DNA of 64,000 nucleotides from Trichodesmium sp050015995 (GTDB lineage Bacteria > Cyanobacteriota > Cyanobacteriia > Cyanobacteriales > Microcoleaceae): the NCBI RefSeq assembly GCF_050015995.1, contig NZ_JBNHEP010000127.1, forward strand, positions 1-64,000, read 5' to 3'. The notes below the pieces were generated by a model. The model saw only the letters and a program-made list of their open reading frames with translations, was not told where the DNA came from and did no database searches. Below are positions 24,471-34,800 of this stretch, one piece after another. Each line of letters begins with the position of its first letter. Position 1 is the stretch's first letter. A program made the translations under genes and the position numbers.

Positions 24471-25445
24471 GTGTTAACACAACCATTGTTAAAGACTAAG
24501 AATTTTCTGAGAAATGTGAGAAATTTCCAGAAGATACCTAATTGGTATTGGGTAGAGAAAATTCCTGAGTTCAATATGAGTTTTAATGATGTAGAGGTTG
24601 AACGTGGTTCGGATAAATTATTTCTCAAACCCTTGGGAATATATGTTGAAAAGGAAAAATATGATTTTCTGCTGACGAGAAAAGCATTAAATAGAGCAAA
24701 ATTTCTCAAGAAAAAATTAAATGGTAAGTTTTCTATAGGCGCAAATGATGAATTGATTTTAGAAGTTGAGGGAATCAAAGTCAATATTCAAACTGAGGAA
24801 GAACTTTCTATTATTTGGGAAATTTATTGGTTGGGAATTTATAATTTTATCTACGAAAAACCTGTAGTTATGCTAGATATTGGTATGAATACAGGATTGG
24901 CCAGCCTGTATTTTGCCAGGCAGGAAAATGTCAAATCAGTATGGAGTTACGAACCTTTTAAAGTTACTTACGATCAAGCATTGCATAACTTTGATTTAAA
25001 CCCAGAAATTGCCCATAAAATTAAACCATTTAGTTATGGAATTGCTGCTGAAGAAAAGACAGTAACAGTTGAATTTGATAATGAATTAAGGGGAAGTATT
25101 GGAGTTGAAGGAGTTACAGAAGGTCGAAAAAAAATTCTGGAAAATCAATCTTTACCGACAGAAGAAATTAGTCTAAAACCTATCAGTGAAGAGCTAAGTT
25201 CAATAATTTCTCAGCACCCAGATATGGATATTATTGCTAAGATTGACTGTGAAGGTTCTGAGTATGAAATATTTGATTCTTTAGCGGCAAAAGGGCAACT
25301 AAATCAAATCAAAATAATTATGATGGAATGGCATTATAAAGGACCTGATAAGTTAGCTGATTATTTGCGTCAAGCTGGTTTTGCCATTTTTTCTCGTTTG
25401 CCTCGTAGTAGCAATATTGGGGCGATATATGCTGTTAGAGTGTAA
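24471..25445 (+). CDS. FkbM family SAM-dependent methyltransferase
   Basis: A 324-residue protein from GTG 24471, chosen because GAGAGG lies 9-10 bases upstream; a TTG six codons earlier overlaps that site. SAM-binding motif I is VVMLDIGMNTGLASLYFAR near 135, followed by the acidic end of strand 2 (VWSYEPF) and the FkbM hallmark DIIAKIDCEGSEYEIF near 255. FkbM enzymes O-methylate sugars or polyketides. The N-terminal 120 residues are an additional helical region. No biosynthetic genes adjoin it. Confidence 0.88.
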   Translation: MLTQPLLKTKNFLRNVRNFQKIPNWYWVEKIPEFNMSFNDVEVERGSDKLFLKPLGIYVEKEKYDFLLTRKALNRAKFLKKKLNGKFSIGANDELILEVEGIKVNIQTEEELSIIWEIYWLGIYNFIYEKPVVMLDIGMNTGLASLYFARQENVKSVWSYEPFKVTYDQALHNFDLNPEIAHKIKPFSYGIAAEEKTVTVEFDNELRGSIGVEGVTEGRKKILENQSLPTEEISLKPISEELSSIISQHPDMDIIAKIDCEGSEYEIFDSLAAKGQLNQIKIIMMEWHYKGPDKLADYLRQAGFAIFSRLPRSSNIGAIYAVRV

Positions 25446-25639
25446 TTTGGTTCCTGAATAATTTTGCTCTATTTTGTAGGGGGTTTGGCAACCGAACCCC
25501 TACATCCTTATGATAAATTCCTGGAAATAGAATAGATGGCGATCGCCTTCCTGGAATGGGTGAATAATTTTTCATCTTCAAAGTGAGAGTCAAAAATAGC
25601 AATATTATGACTCTAAAACCGCTCTTTATTCGGTGATTT

Positions 25640-26191
25640 TTAAACAATATATTGTTCTAGGAAAGCTTTTAGTTTCTGTCTATCATCTTGGGTAATTAAG
25701 TTATAAAATATTTCGGCTGTTTGATTGGGTATATAAAACCGATAAAAACGCTCATCCTCTCGAACTTGCTCCACATAAATTAACGGAATATTTACAGCAG
25801 ATAAAATTTGAGATTTGAGGCGTTGGCTTTCTTTTAATTCAGGGGATTTATGCCAAATTGACTGACATTCTATGACTAATTTTGCTTGGCGATTTGTTTT
25901 TAAACCTCGTTCTATTACGGCAATATCTACTTTTGAATTAATCCAAATTTCCCAAATATTTTTTGGTATCCAGCCAGTCTGACAACAAATACTATTCAGA
26001 GTAACTTGGGGGCAATAATGGAAATTATTTCCCAAAACTATTTCCAAAATATCCATGACATTCATTTCTAATTCGTTGATAATTTCGCCACTTTTAAAAT
26101 TACGATAAGCAGAAGATAAGTCATCTAGATTATTAGATTTACTAGAGATGTATTCAGCGTTAGGGAAAAGGCTGAGTTGATAAGCAGTCAT
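25640..26191 (-). CDS. PD-(D/E)XK-like protein, DUF2726-like
   Basis: A 183-residue protein. Residues 84-107 contain a nuclease-like core, VDIAVIERG followed by KLVIECQS, where D and E-x-Q are in the spacing seen in PD-(D/E)XK folds such as DUF2726. The C-terminal half has IPLIYVEQVREDERFYRFY. I am not sure of the family. It is divergent from the large NACHT gene at 26357, with starts 165 bases apart, so the two might share a control region. Confidence 0.55.
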   Translation of the reverse strand: MTAYQLSLFPNAEYISSKSNNLDDLSSAYRNFKSGEIINELEMNVMDILEIVLGNNFHYCPQVTLNSICCQTGWIPKNIWEIWINSKVDIAVIERGLKTNRQAKLVIECQSIWHKSPELKESQRLKSQILSAVNIPLIYVEQVREDERFYRFYIPNQTAEIFYNLITQDDRQKLKAFLEQYIV

Positions 26192-26356
26192 AATTTTTTC
26201 TCCTTTTTATTAACTATTTACAGCTTATCTAGAAAATTAGATAAAATCTACTTACAGTGCGTGAGTAAGTGTGAGTAAAACTGTGAGTATTTTCTGAGTG
26301 CTATGATAAATATGGATAAAATTAGATTGGTAGATTTATTAAAATAGTTTCAGCAA

Positions 26357-29300
26357 ATGACATTTGAAGAAGAATTTTCAGAAGCTTATCAAAATTGGGA
26401 AATAGAGAGACTTTATCTTGACTTAGCTAATGCACTAGGGAAAGATTTATCACCAAATGCCAAAATATTTCTACGAGGAGTTTTGTGTGCTAACTCCCCT
26501 AATGAAATAGCTAAAAAATTGAACTACCAGAGTAAAAATATTTCTGATACTGTTCGACAAACTTTATCTAAAGAAGTCTATCCAGCAATAGAAAAATTAG
26601 TTAACTCTGGGAATAAAATTAACTGGCGTAAAACTTCTGAAAATTCTGTTTCTCAACTCCTCAAAGACTACAGAAAAAAACCAGAAAACTTACCTCCCAC
26701 TCCCACTGAAATAAAAATTGATTGGCGTGAAGTATGTGCAAAAATGCTGGAAAAGCAGCAAACAACCCAACAACTCAGACGTAAAGCAACTCAAATAGGA
26801 TGTGAAGTCGAGGTATTTGTGGAACTGGGGTTAGTTGAACGGAAATTACAACAACGTCACAGTGAGAATAATGGGATGGAAAAGTTCAGGGAAAAAGAAG
26901 TTATTACCCGGACTTACGAATATGATGAATTTTTGTTGGATGTCATTCAAAGAAAGAAAAATAAATGTACTGCTATTGTCGGGGAAGCAGGTTCTGGTAA
27001 GACGACTTGGTTAGATAAAATTGCTACTTACCTGAAAAATACAAACGATCTATATATATGTATTCCATTGGGAGAGTTGCAGGGAAAAACATTGGAAGAA
27101 TACATTCTGGAAAAGTGGTTGTCAAATGCACTATTGCTTATAGATTTAGATATTGATTTGGAAACTTTAAAGAAACCGTTAATAAAACTACTACAAAAAA
27201 ATGAAGTGTGGTTATTGCTTGATGGTGTGGATGAAATAGGGGAAACTTCCGCAGGTAAAACTCTGAGAAATATTCAACAACAACTTACTGGTTTGTTAAG
27301 TGCAGCACAAGTAGTTTTAACTTGTCGTACGAATGTTTGGGATGTTAATTTTAATAATCCTCTTAGTGGTTTTCAAGCTTACAAAATTTTGGAGTTTAAA
27401 CTTGAACAAGTTGATAATTTTATTCATCAGTGGTTTGTTAAAGCTGAGAATGAAAAACTGGGTAAAAAGTTGGAGGAAAAGTTAAAAGAGTCACGCCATG
27501 AAAGGATTTATGATTTAGTGAGAAATCCTCTGCGGTTATCGTTGTTGTGTCAGATTTTCTATTTTGATGAAAATTCAGAGTTACCAGAAACAAAGGCAGG
27601 ACTTTATAAACAGTTTATCCGGTATTTTTATGAATGGAAGCCCGAAAAAATAGATATTGAATGGAAGCCCGAAAAAATAGATATTGATTGGAATTTTCAG
27701 CCTAATTTAAAAAATCAACTTCATCAATTTTTAGGTAGGGTAGCTTTAGCTGGTTTAGATAGTTCAGAAAGGTTTTGGTTATCTGAGAGTTTAGTTCACA
27801 AAGAAGTTCAAGATGATAATTTGTTAAAGTTGGCTTTAGATTTAGATTTATTAGTTTTAGTAGACCGAGAATTTAAAACAGGTGAATGTGTTTATGGGTT
27901 TTTTGATTCATCTTTTCAAGAATATTTTGCAGCACTAACAATTGATGATTGGGACTTTTTTATACCTCGCGCTCATGTAAATAAACCTTTTCCTGGAAAA
28001 AAATACCGAATTTTTGAGTCACAGTGGAAAGAAGTTATTTTAATATGGCTAGGAACAAATAAAACAGAAGTATCAGATATTGATAAGTTAGAATTTATTA
28101 AGCTTTTAGTCAACTTTAATGATGGTGTAGAACCACATTTTGATTATCAAAATCAAGCTCGTTGTCTTGCTTTATATGTGATTGGAGAATGTGTACTTAG
28201 AGAATCTCAAAATCAAAATGAATTAGATGAAATTATTTTTACGTTAGTCAAATGGTTTTTTACTATATACTTAAAAAATAATGTTAGCTACGAATTGAGG
28301 AATAGAGAAAATATTGAACAAAATGTTATTAATTCAATTAGACAAGGAATATTTGCTAAACATTTATTGAGAATTTTAGATGAGAATATTTATGATTATA
28401 AGGATGATAATATTGATTATAGTCTGGTGATTAGTTGTCTGGGAGAAAAAAGTATTGGCAATGATTTTATTGTTGAAAAACTAATTGAAATAGTTGTCAA
28501 TATCCAGAGAAAGTTACATTTAAATTTCTGTTTTTTTGTTCGTATATCAGAACTAATTGAAGCAATTGGAAAAATCTGCAATAGCAATAATAATGCTATT
28601 AATACTTTGAATATAATTGCTTTGCAAGCTATAAAATTTGATATGAATATTTTGAATAAAATTAAACATAAAAAATCTCAAGGGGAGCAGTATATACCAT
28701 TCATAAACTTACATGATAATATACATCATTATTTTATTAAAAAAATTATAGAAAGCCTGGGTAAAATTGGCTCTGGCAATCAAAATACTGTTAATACATT
28801 AACAGAAATTGTTTTTTTAATAAAAAAAATAGATGATAATATTTTGAGAGACACTTGTTCATTAGCTGCGCAAAGTTTATGGAAAGTTAACCCAGGTAAT
28901 ATAAATGCTATTCAAGCTTTTAAAGAGATTATGCTTAGTCCTAACCGTGGATGGTTTTGTGGGAGGATTTCTATAACTGCTTTTAGACTGTTAGAAATAG
29001 CAGATAAAGACACCAGGGTTGTTGATATTATCATTGATATTTTAAAGTCTAGCAATCAAAAAGAAGTACACCGAGAACTTTGTCGCTGTCTTGGCAAAAT
29101 TAATGTTGGTTATGAGAAAGCTATTGGAGCATTAATCGAAATTTACGAAATTACAGAAGATGAAAAAACTCGTAGGTTAGCTGTTGAAAGTTTAAGTAAT
29201 ATTGGTTTTGGTAGTCCGCTAGCCAATAAATTTTTAGAGGAAGTTTTACAAACAAGTTTAGATCAGTATGTTTTAAGACAAGCTGCTGAAAGTTTAGGAA

Positions 29301-30742
29301 AAGTTGACCCTTCTAATTCAATCATAGTTACAACTTTAAAAAAAATTATAGAAACAACAAAGGATAAATCTCTCTTAATAGCAACAGCAAAATCACTATG
29401 GCAAGTTTCTGAGCAAGATAAACCTTTAGCTATACAAACACTTAATAATATTTGCTACAAATATTATCAAAACGATAATCCAATGGCTTATGAAGTAGCT
29501 ATAGTTGCAATTGAGTTTGATTCAAATAATCACATAGCTATGACAACACTAACTAAGGCTTTATATGGAATGGATATCGAAATTGAAGTTGAAGTTAAAA
29601 GAACTTTAATAGAACTGTGTCAGGATAGAAACCAAGATGTAATTAATTTTCTAGTCAATTTACTTGAATCACAACAAGAATACGAAAAATGCTTAAAGGT
29701 TGCAGAAATTTTATTAATTTCAAATTGCTGTATTGAGCAAGTAAAAACTAAAATAATTCAACTATTATCGAATCTAAGCTTGAAAGAAAAAGCTAGATTT
29801 TATAGTTTCTATAAAGAAAAAGCTAGGTTTTATAATAATAATTATACTATTCTGGATAGCATTATCTCTCATTATCCTAATGCAGTTTTTGATTTAATAA
29901 AATTAATTGAAATTGAGGCGAAAATTTTTATCACTCGTTTTGGTGAATTAATGTTTGAGAAAACTGGTCGAATACTAGATATCTTTATGATTCAAAAGAC
30001 AACTTACATTATAAAATTGGGAGAAATTGGTAAAGATAATCCATTAGCAATTAAAAAGCTAATAGAAATTTTGATAAAGGATAAAAACTATAGTAACTCT
30101 GCTGTTATTGGACTCAAAGCAGTATCTCAGAAAGAACTGATTATAGAAGTAGTGAAAAGTCTAAAAGATTATCTACAAAACCCAATTTATGAGTACCTTT
30201 ATAAGTATTGTTATCAAATAATTTGGCACTATACTAAAAAACTTCCTTACCCTGAATTTTATAATATTTGGAACGAACCAAAGTCAACTATTCAACACCT
30301 CAACTTTACCCAACTTCCCACCACTATCCGCCAAAATATTGCCAATAACCCCAACCTCAACCTCAACCAAACCATTATTCCTATCTGCATCGACGGAGCA
30401 AACTTTACTAACCCAGATAACCCCGCCCCAGATATCTATATTGAAATGATAGAAAAAGGTTGCCCAGAAATAACAGAAACCCCCACTACAATGTCATCCC
30501 TCAAAACTTACTGGCGACTCAATCTAAAAAAACTAAACAAACAAATAACACTCATATTTTACACATCCAAAAGCGATCGCTCATTCAGCGAAACATTTCT
30601 CACTACCTTAAGCACCCTTTGCGGTTCCATTTGTCTCATCTCAGACCAAAAATGTGACAATATAGAATGTATTTCACCCCACCATCCCAATTTAATAGAT
30701 ACTATTATTAAATGGTTGAGACGAGAAATTTTAGAAGCTTAG
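26357..30742 (+). CDS. NACHT-domain STAND NTPase with HEAT-like repeats
   Basis: A 1461-residue protein. Residues about 1-100 form a helical N-terminal domain resembling the HTH-type vWA-MoxR-associated N-terminus. A NACHT NTPase follows, with Walker A GEAGSGKTTW near 208-217, Walker B VWLLLDGVDEIG near 283 and ACRTN-type sensor VVLTCRTNVWD near 325. Residues about 650-1290 are HEAT/Armadillo-type repeats, many ending in ESLGKIG or SLGKV. The last 150 residues form an alpha/beta C-terminal domain (ITLIFYTSKSDRSFSETFL) found on cyanobacterial NACHT proteins. STAND proteins of this plan act as sensors that oligomerise on ligand binding; several are anti-phage. No effector domain such as a nuclease or TIR is recognisable. 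Small in-frame duplications (EWKPEKIDI twice, EKARFY twice) are visible. Confidence 0.85.
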   Translation: MTFEEEFSEAYQNWEIERLYLDLANALGKDLSPNAKIFLRGVLCANSPNEIAKKLNYQSKNISDTVRQTLSKEVYPAIEKLVNSGNKINWRKTSENSVSQLLKDYRKKPENLPPTPTEIKIDWREVCAKMLEKQQTTQQLRRKATQIGCEVEVFVELGLVERKLQQRHSENNGMEKFREKEVITRTYEYDEFLLDVIQRKKNKCTAIVGEAGSGKTTWLDKIATYLKNTNDLYICIPLGELQGKTLEEYILEKWLSNALLLIDLDIDLETLKKPLIKLLQKNEVWLLLDGVDEIGETSAGKTLRNIQQQLTGLLSAAQVVLTCRTNVWDVNFNNPLSGFQAYKILEFKLEQVDNFIHQWFVKAENEKLGKKLEEKLKESRHERIYDLVRNPLRLSLLCQIFYFDENSELPETKAGLYKQFIRYFYEWKPEKIDIEWKPEKIDIDWNFQPNLKNQLHQFLGRVALAGLDSSERFWLSESLVHKEVQDDNLLKLALDLDLLVLVDREFKTGECVYGFFDSSFQEYFAALTIDDWDFFIPRAHVNKPFPGKKYRIFESQWKEVILIWLGTNKTEVSDIDKLEFIKLLVNFNDGVEPHFDYQNQARCLALYVIGECVLRESQNQNELDEIIFTLVKWFFTIYLKNNVSYELRNRENIEQNVINSIRQGIFAKHLLRILDENIYDYKDDNIDYSLVISCLGEKSIGNDFIVEKLIEIVVNIQRKLHLNFCFFVRISELIEAIGKICNSNNNAINTLNIIALQAIKFDMNILNKIKHKKSQGEQYIPFINLHDNIHHYFIKKIIESLGKIGSGNQNTVNTLTEIVFLIKKIDDNILRDTCSLAAQSLWKVNPGNINAIQAFKEIMLSPNRGWFCGRISITAFRLLEIADKDTRVVDIIIDILKSSNQKEVHRELCRCLGKINVGYEKAIGALIEIYEITEDEKTRRLAVESLSNIGFGSPLANKFLEEVLQTSLDQYVLRQAAESLGKVDPSNSIIVTTLKKIIETTKDKSLLIATAKSLWQVSEQDKPLAIQTLNNICYKYYQNDNPMAYEVAIVAIEFDSNNHIAMTTLTKALYGMDIEIEVEVKRTLIELCQDRNQDVINFLVNLLESQQEYEKCLKVAEILLISNCCIEQVKTKIIQLLSNLSLKEKARFYSFYKEKARFYNNNYTILDSIISHYPNAVFDLIKLIEIEAKIFITRFGELMFEKTGRILDIFMIQKTTYIIKLGEIGKDNPLAIKKLIEILIKDKNYSNSAVIGLKAVSQKELIIEVVKSLKDYLQNPIYEYLYKYCYQIIWHYTKKLPYPEFYNIWNEPKSTIQHLNFTQLPTTIRQNIANNPNLNLNQTIIPICIDGANFTNPDNPAPDIYIEMIEKGCPEITETPTTMSSLKTYWRLNLKKLNKQITLIFYTSKSDRSFSETFLTTLSTLCGSICLISDQKCDNIECISPHHPNLIDTIIKWLRREILEA

Positions 30743-30761
30743 AAATTAAGTTATTTTTTCA

Positions 30762-30814
30762 TTAGTCATAATGGTATTTACAGGCAATAATAATAATTTC
30801 ATCATCAGTTACTT
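30762..30814 (-). pseudogene. C-terminal scrap of a RelE/YoeB-type toxin
   Basis: The frame VTDDEIIIIACKYHYD then stop corresponds to the end of RelE/YoeB toxins, whose C-terminus reads like V.DD.I.I..C..HY. Everything upstream is missing; it abuts the remnant antitoxin at 30809. Confidence 0.6.
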
Positions 30815-31030
30815 TTCCTCTAATGAAAATTCAATTAAATTAGTTTAATCCTCGACATTTTTTACAGCATTTAACAACCTATTTTTGTTAGCTTCACTTT
30901 TAAATAAGTAACCTGTTTCGTCAACTTAAGAAACAATAATTTCAATTTCTTTATCTCCAAATTTTGCTTTGAGTGCTTCTAGGAATTTATGGTTTAGTTG
31001 GCTGGCTTTTAATCTATAAATGGTAGACAT
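30809..31030 (-). pseudogene. Antitoxin of a RelE-type module, broken by two stops
   Basis: From ATG 31030: MSTIYRLKASQLNHKFLEAL, then KAKFGDKEIEIIVS, TAA (30926-30928), VDETGYLFKSEANKNRLLNA, a second TAA (30845-30847), then TNLIEFSLEEK. Relatives read SEVDETDYL at the first site, so Glu became stop. This is a common cyanobacterial antitoxin found before RelE/YoeB toxins. Both partners are dead here. Confidence 0.75.
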
Positions 31031-31125
31031 ATTTTTAATTAATTAAGATTTATGAGTACTATATTTAGTGTATAATTCAATAATAGCATAAATTTTATCT
31101 ATCTATTAGTTATTTTGAGAAAAAA

Positions 31126-31464
31126 ATGCTACTAAAATTAAATCCTCAATTACAAAAACGTTTGGGCATATCGACAGAGGAAATTGCTCAATTTTGTCAA
31201 CGTTGGAATATTACAGAAATGGCTTTATTTGGGTCGGTTTTAAGCGATCGCTTTCACAACGATAGTGATATTGATATTCTCATTCGCTTTGCACCCAACG
31301 CTCGCCAGGGATTATTAACTATCGCCAAAATCAAACATGAATTAGAAGCAAGTATCGGGCGTGAAGTTGATCTTGCCGTAAAAGAATCTATTGAAAATAG
31401 TGAAAATTGGATTCGTCGCCAGGAAATTCTCAAGACAGCGGAGGTAATTTATGAGCAGGGATAA
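31126..31464 (+). CDS. mntA: MNT-type nucleotidyltransferase antitoxin of a HepT/MntA pair
   Basis: A 112-residue minimal nucleotidyltransferase. The signature GSVLSDRFHNDSDIDILI (GS-x10-D-x-D) lies at 36-53, with the third acidic residue in REVDLAV near 88. MntA-type antitoxins polyadenylylate the partner HepT and so silence its RNase activity. It overlaps hepT by 14 bases. The module appears intact, in contrast to the relic TA locus just upstream. Confidence 0.87.
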   Translation: MLLKLNPQLQKRLGISTEEIAQFCQRWNITEMALFGSVLSDRFHNDSDIDILIRFAPNARQGLLTIAKIKHELEASIGREVDLAVKESIENSENWIRRQEILKTAEVIYEQG

Positions 31465-31807
31465 AGCATCACTTTTGGATATCATTAACGCAGCAAGGCG
31501 AGTTTTGCAATTTACTAAAGGGATTGATAAATCAGAGTTAGAAACCAATGAAGAAAAACAATCTGCTATTCTCTATCAAATTATTGTAATGGGAGAAGCT
31601 ACCAAGCGACTATCACCAGAATTTAGAGAACAATACCCGGAAATTCCTTGGAAAGATATTGCTGGAATGCGAGATATTCTTGCCCATCAATACGATCTCC
31701 TTAACCTTAATACCCTTTGGGATGTCATTCAAAGTGATGTTCCAGAAGTTTTAGCACTGCTTGAGTCGCTTTTACTAAATTCGACTGATGATATGGATGA
31801 TAATTAG
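31451..31807 (+). CDS. hepT: HepT-like ribonuclease toxin (DUF86)
   Basis: A 118-residue HEPN-domain protein. The RNase motif R-x4-H-x-Y is present as RDILAHQY near 72-79, where the Tyr is the residue adenylylated by MntA. IVMGEATKRLSPEF is the usual preceding helix. Cytoplasmic RNase, toxic unless modified. Followed after 50 bases by the bchH-like gene in the same direction. Confidence 0.87.
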   Translation: MSRDKASLLDIINAARRVLQFTKGIDKSELETNEEKQSAILYQIIVMGEATKRLSPEFREQYPEIPWKDIAGMRDILAHQYDLLNLNTLWDVIQSDVPEVLALLESLLLNSTDDMDDN

Positions 31808-31857
31808 TCTTTTTTCGTTACCCTAATAGTATAGTAAATTTTATTAAAAATTAGGCC

Positions 31858-34800
31858 ATGAAACGTATTGTCTTAATTGCAGGTTTTGAATCTTTTAACA
31901 CTGGTTTATACCGTCAAGCAGCTCAACTTGCAACATCCCAATGTCCAGATTTAGATATCCAAGTATTTAGCGATCGCGCCCTTTCCCAACAATCGGAAAC
32001 TGTTGCCACTGCCTTAGAAAATGCTGATGTCTTTTTCGGGAGTCTGCTTTTCGACTACGACCAAGTTTTATGGTTGCGCGAAAGAGTAAAAAATATTCCC
32101 ATCCGTCTTGTTTTTGAGTCAGCATTAGAATTGATGGCATTAACAAAATTGGGGAAATTTATTATTGGCGACCAACCGAAAGGAATGCCAAAACCAGTCA
32201 AATTTATTCTCAGCAAATTTTCCAGTGGGAGAGAAGAAGATAAACTTGCAGGTTATATCAGTTTCCTGAAAACAGGTCCGAAATTACTCAAGTTTGTACC
32301 AGTGAAAAAAGTGCAAGACCTCCGCAACTGGTTGATAATTTATGGTTATTGGAATGCTGGTGGTACAGAAAATGTGGCTGCTATGTGTTGGGTTTTGGCA
32401 GAAAAATATTTAGACTTAAAAGTCGGAGAAATTCCTCCACCACTGGAAACTCCCAATATGGGTTTGCTGCATCCAGACTATCAGGGTTATTTTGAGTCTC
32501 CCAAAAAATATCTAGAATGGTATCGCCAAGAAAAGCAAACTTCCCAGACTCCGGTTGTTGGAATTTTGCTTTATCGCAAACACGTCATTACCAAACAACC
32601 ATACATTCCCCAACTTATCCGCAAATTTGAAGAAGCAGGTTTAACACCTCTACCCGTATTTATCAACGGAGTCGAAGGTCATGTCGCCGTCAGAGACTGG
32701 ATGACAAGTGTTTCTGAAAGTCAAAAGTTAGATAAAATTCAAAAGTCAAAAGTCAAAAGTCAAAAGTTAGATAAAAGTCAAAAGTTAGATTCTGTTGAAA
32801 CAGGACTTACGCAAATTAACCTTGAAAACCGCAGACGTAGGGGTGAATGGCATTCGCCCTCAGTAGTGTCCGTGCGTAAGTCCCGTGAAAGTCAAAAGTT
32901 AGATTCTGTTAAACCAATACTTTCCTTATCTCCTGAAGCAGTGGAAGTTGATGCCGTCGTTTCAACTATTGGGTTCCCCTTGGTGGGAGGTCCTGCGGGT
33001 TCCATGGAAGCAGGGCGACAAGTGGAAGTTTCCCAACGCATCCTCACTGCGAAAAATGTACCTTATTTTGTTGCAGCACCCCTACTCATTCAAGACATCC
33101 ATTCTTGGACGCGCCAAGGTGTGGGAGGTTTGCAAAGCGTAGTTTTATATGCACTGCCAGAATTAGATGGAGCGATCGACCCTGTTCCCCTGGGTGGTTT
33201 AGTGGGAGAAGATATTTATTTAATTCCCGAACGAGTGAAGCGTCTCACGGGTAGAGTCAAAAATTGGATTAAACTACGTCAGAAAACGCCCGCAGAAAGA
33301 AAAATAGCCGTTATTCTCTATGGTTTTCCTCCCGGTTATGGTGCTACAGGTACAGCAGCTTTATTAAACGTGCCGCGATCGCTCCTCAAATTTCTCCACG
33401 CTCTGAAAGAGGAAGGTTACAATGTTGGGGAAATTCCTGAAGATGGGGAAGAACTTATCCGTCAAATTAAAGAAGCAGATGAAATTTCTTCTTCCTCTTC
33501 CTCCCCCCATAGTTCAGAACCAGTGCGAGCATCTTGCTCGCGTCCTTCGTCTTTCTCCCATTCTTCATCCTCCCATCCTTCTCAAGTCAATATTAAAAGT
33601 CTCGAAAAATGGTTAGGTTATCTATCAACAACTCGCATGGAAAAACAATGGGGAAATCTCACCCGCACAGGCATAAAAACCGATGGTGAAAATTTCCATA
33701 TTGGCGGAATTAAATTAGGAAATATTTGGCTCGGTGTACAACCACCTCTCGGAATTTCTGGCGACCCTATGCGCTTAATGTTTGAAAGAGATTTAACCCC
33801 CCATCCCCAATATGCTGCTTTTTATAAATGGCTCCAAAATGAATTTCAAGCAGATGCAATTGTTCACTTTGGAATGCACGGAACTGTAGAATGGTTGCCG
33901 GGTTCGCCCTTGGGAAATACTGGCTATTCTTGGTCAGATATTCTGTTAGGAAATATGCCACATCTATATATATATGCTGCTAATAATCCTTCAGAATCTA
34001 TGTTGGCAAAACGTCGTGGTTATGGAGTTTTAATTTCTCATAATATTCCTCCATATAGTCGGGCAGGTTTATATAAAGAATTGGTGAGTTTGCGAGAGTT
34101 AATTTCTGAATATCGGGAAGACTCCCAGAAAAATTCGGGGTTGAGGGAACCGATTTTTAAGAAAATTTTTGATACTGGTTTAAATTCAGATTGTCCGTTT
34201 GAGTATGGCAAAAAATTAGGAATTGAATTTACTGCGGAAAATGCGCGGATGTTTAGTGCAGATGTGGTTAATCCCTATTTTGTCGAAATTTACGAATATT
34301 TGCAGGTTGTGGAACAAAGATTATTTTCTTCTGGTTTGCATACTTTGGGAGAAGTGCCGAATCAGGAGGAATTAAAATCTTATTTAGAAGCTTATTTTGG
34401 AGAAAAAATCGGAGGGCTAGACTCGGATTGGCACGGATATCTCGACACGGATTTTGGGCACGGATATACGGATGATAGAGTTAATAAAGATGTGGGAAAT
34501 ATGCGGGATTTGTTGAGACAAAATACTGATAAGCTAGACTCGGATTTTGGGCACGGATATACGGATAATGATATTAAGAATGATCTGGTAAATATTCGGG
34601 ATTTGTTGATGCAAAATACTGATGAATTGACTAATCTTTTGCGTGGATTAAATGGAGAATATATTCCGGCTGCTCCAGGAGGAGATTTATTACGAGATGG
34701 TGCTGGAGTTTTGCCGACCGGACGAAATATTCATGCTTTAGATCCCTATCGAATGCCTTCTCCCGCTGCTTATGAAAGAGGGCGAGAAATTGCTCGGAAA

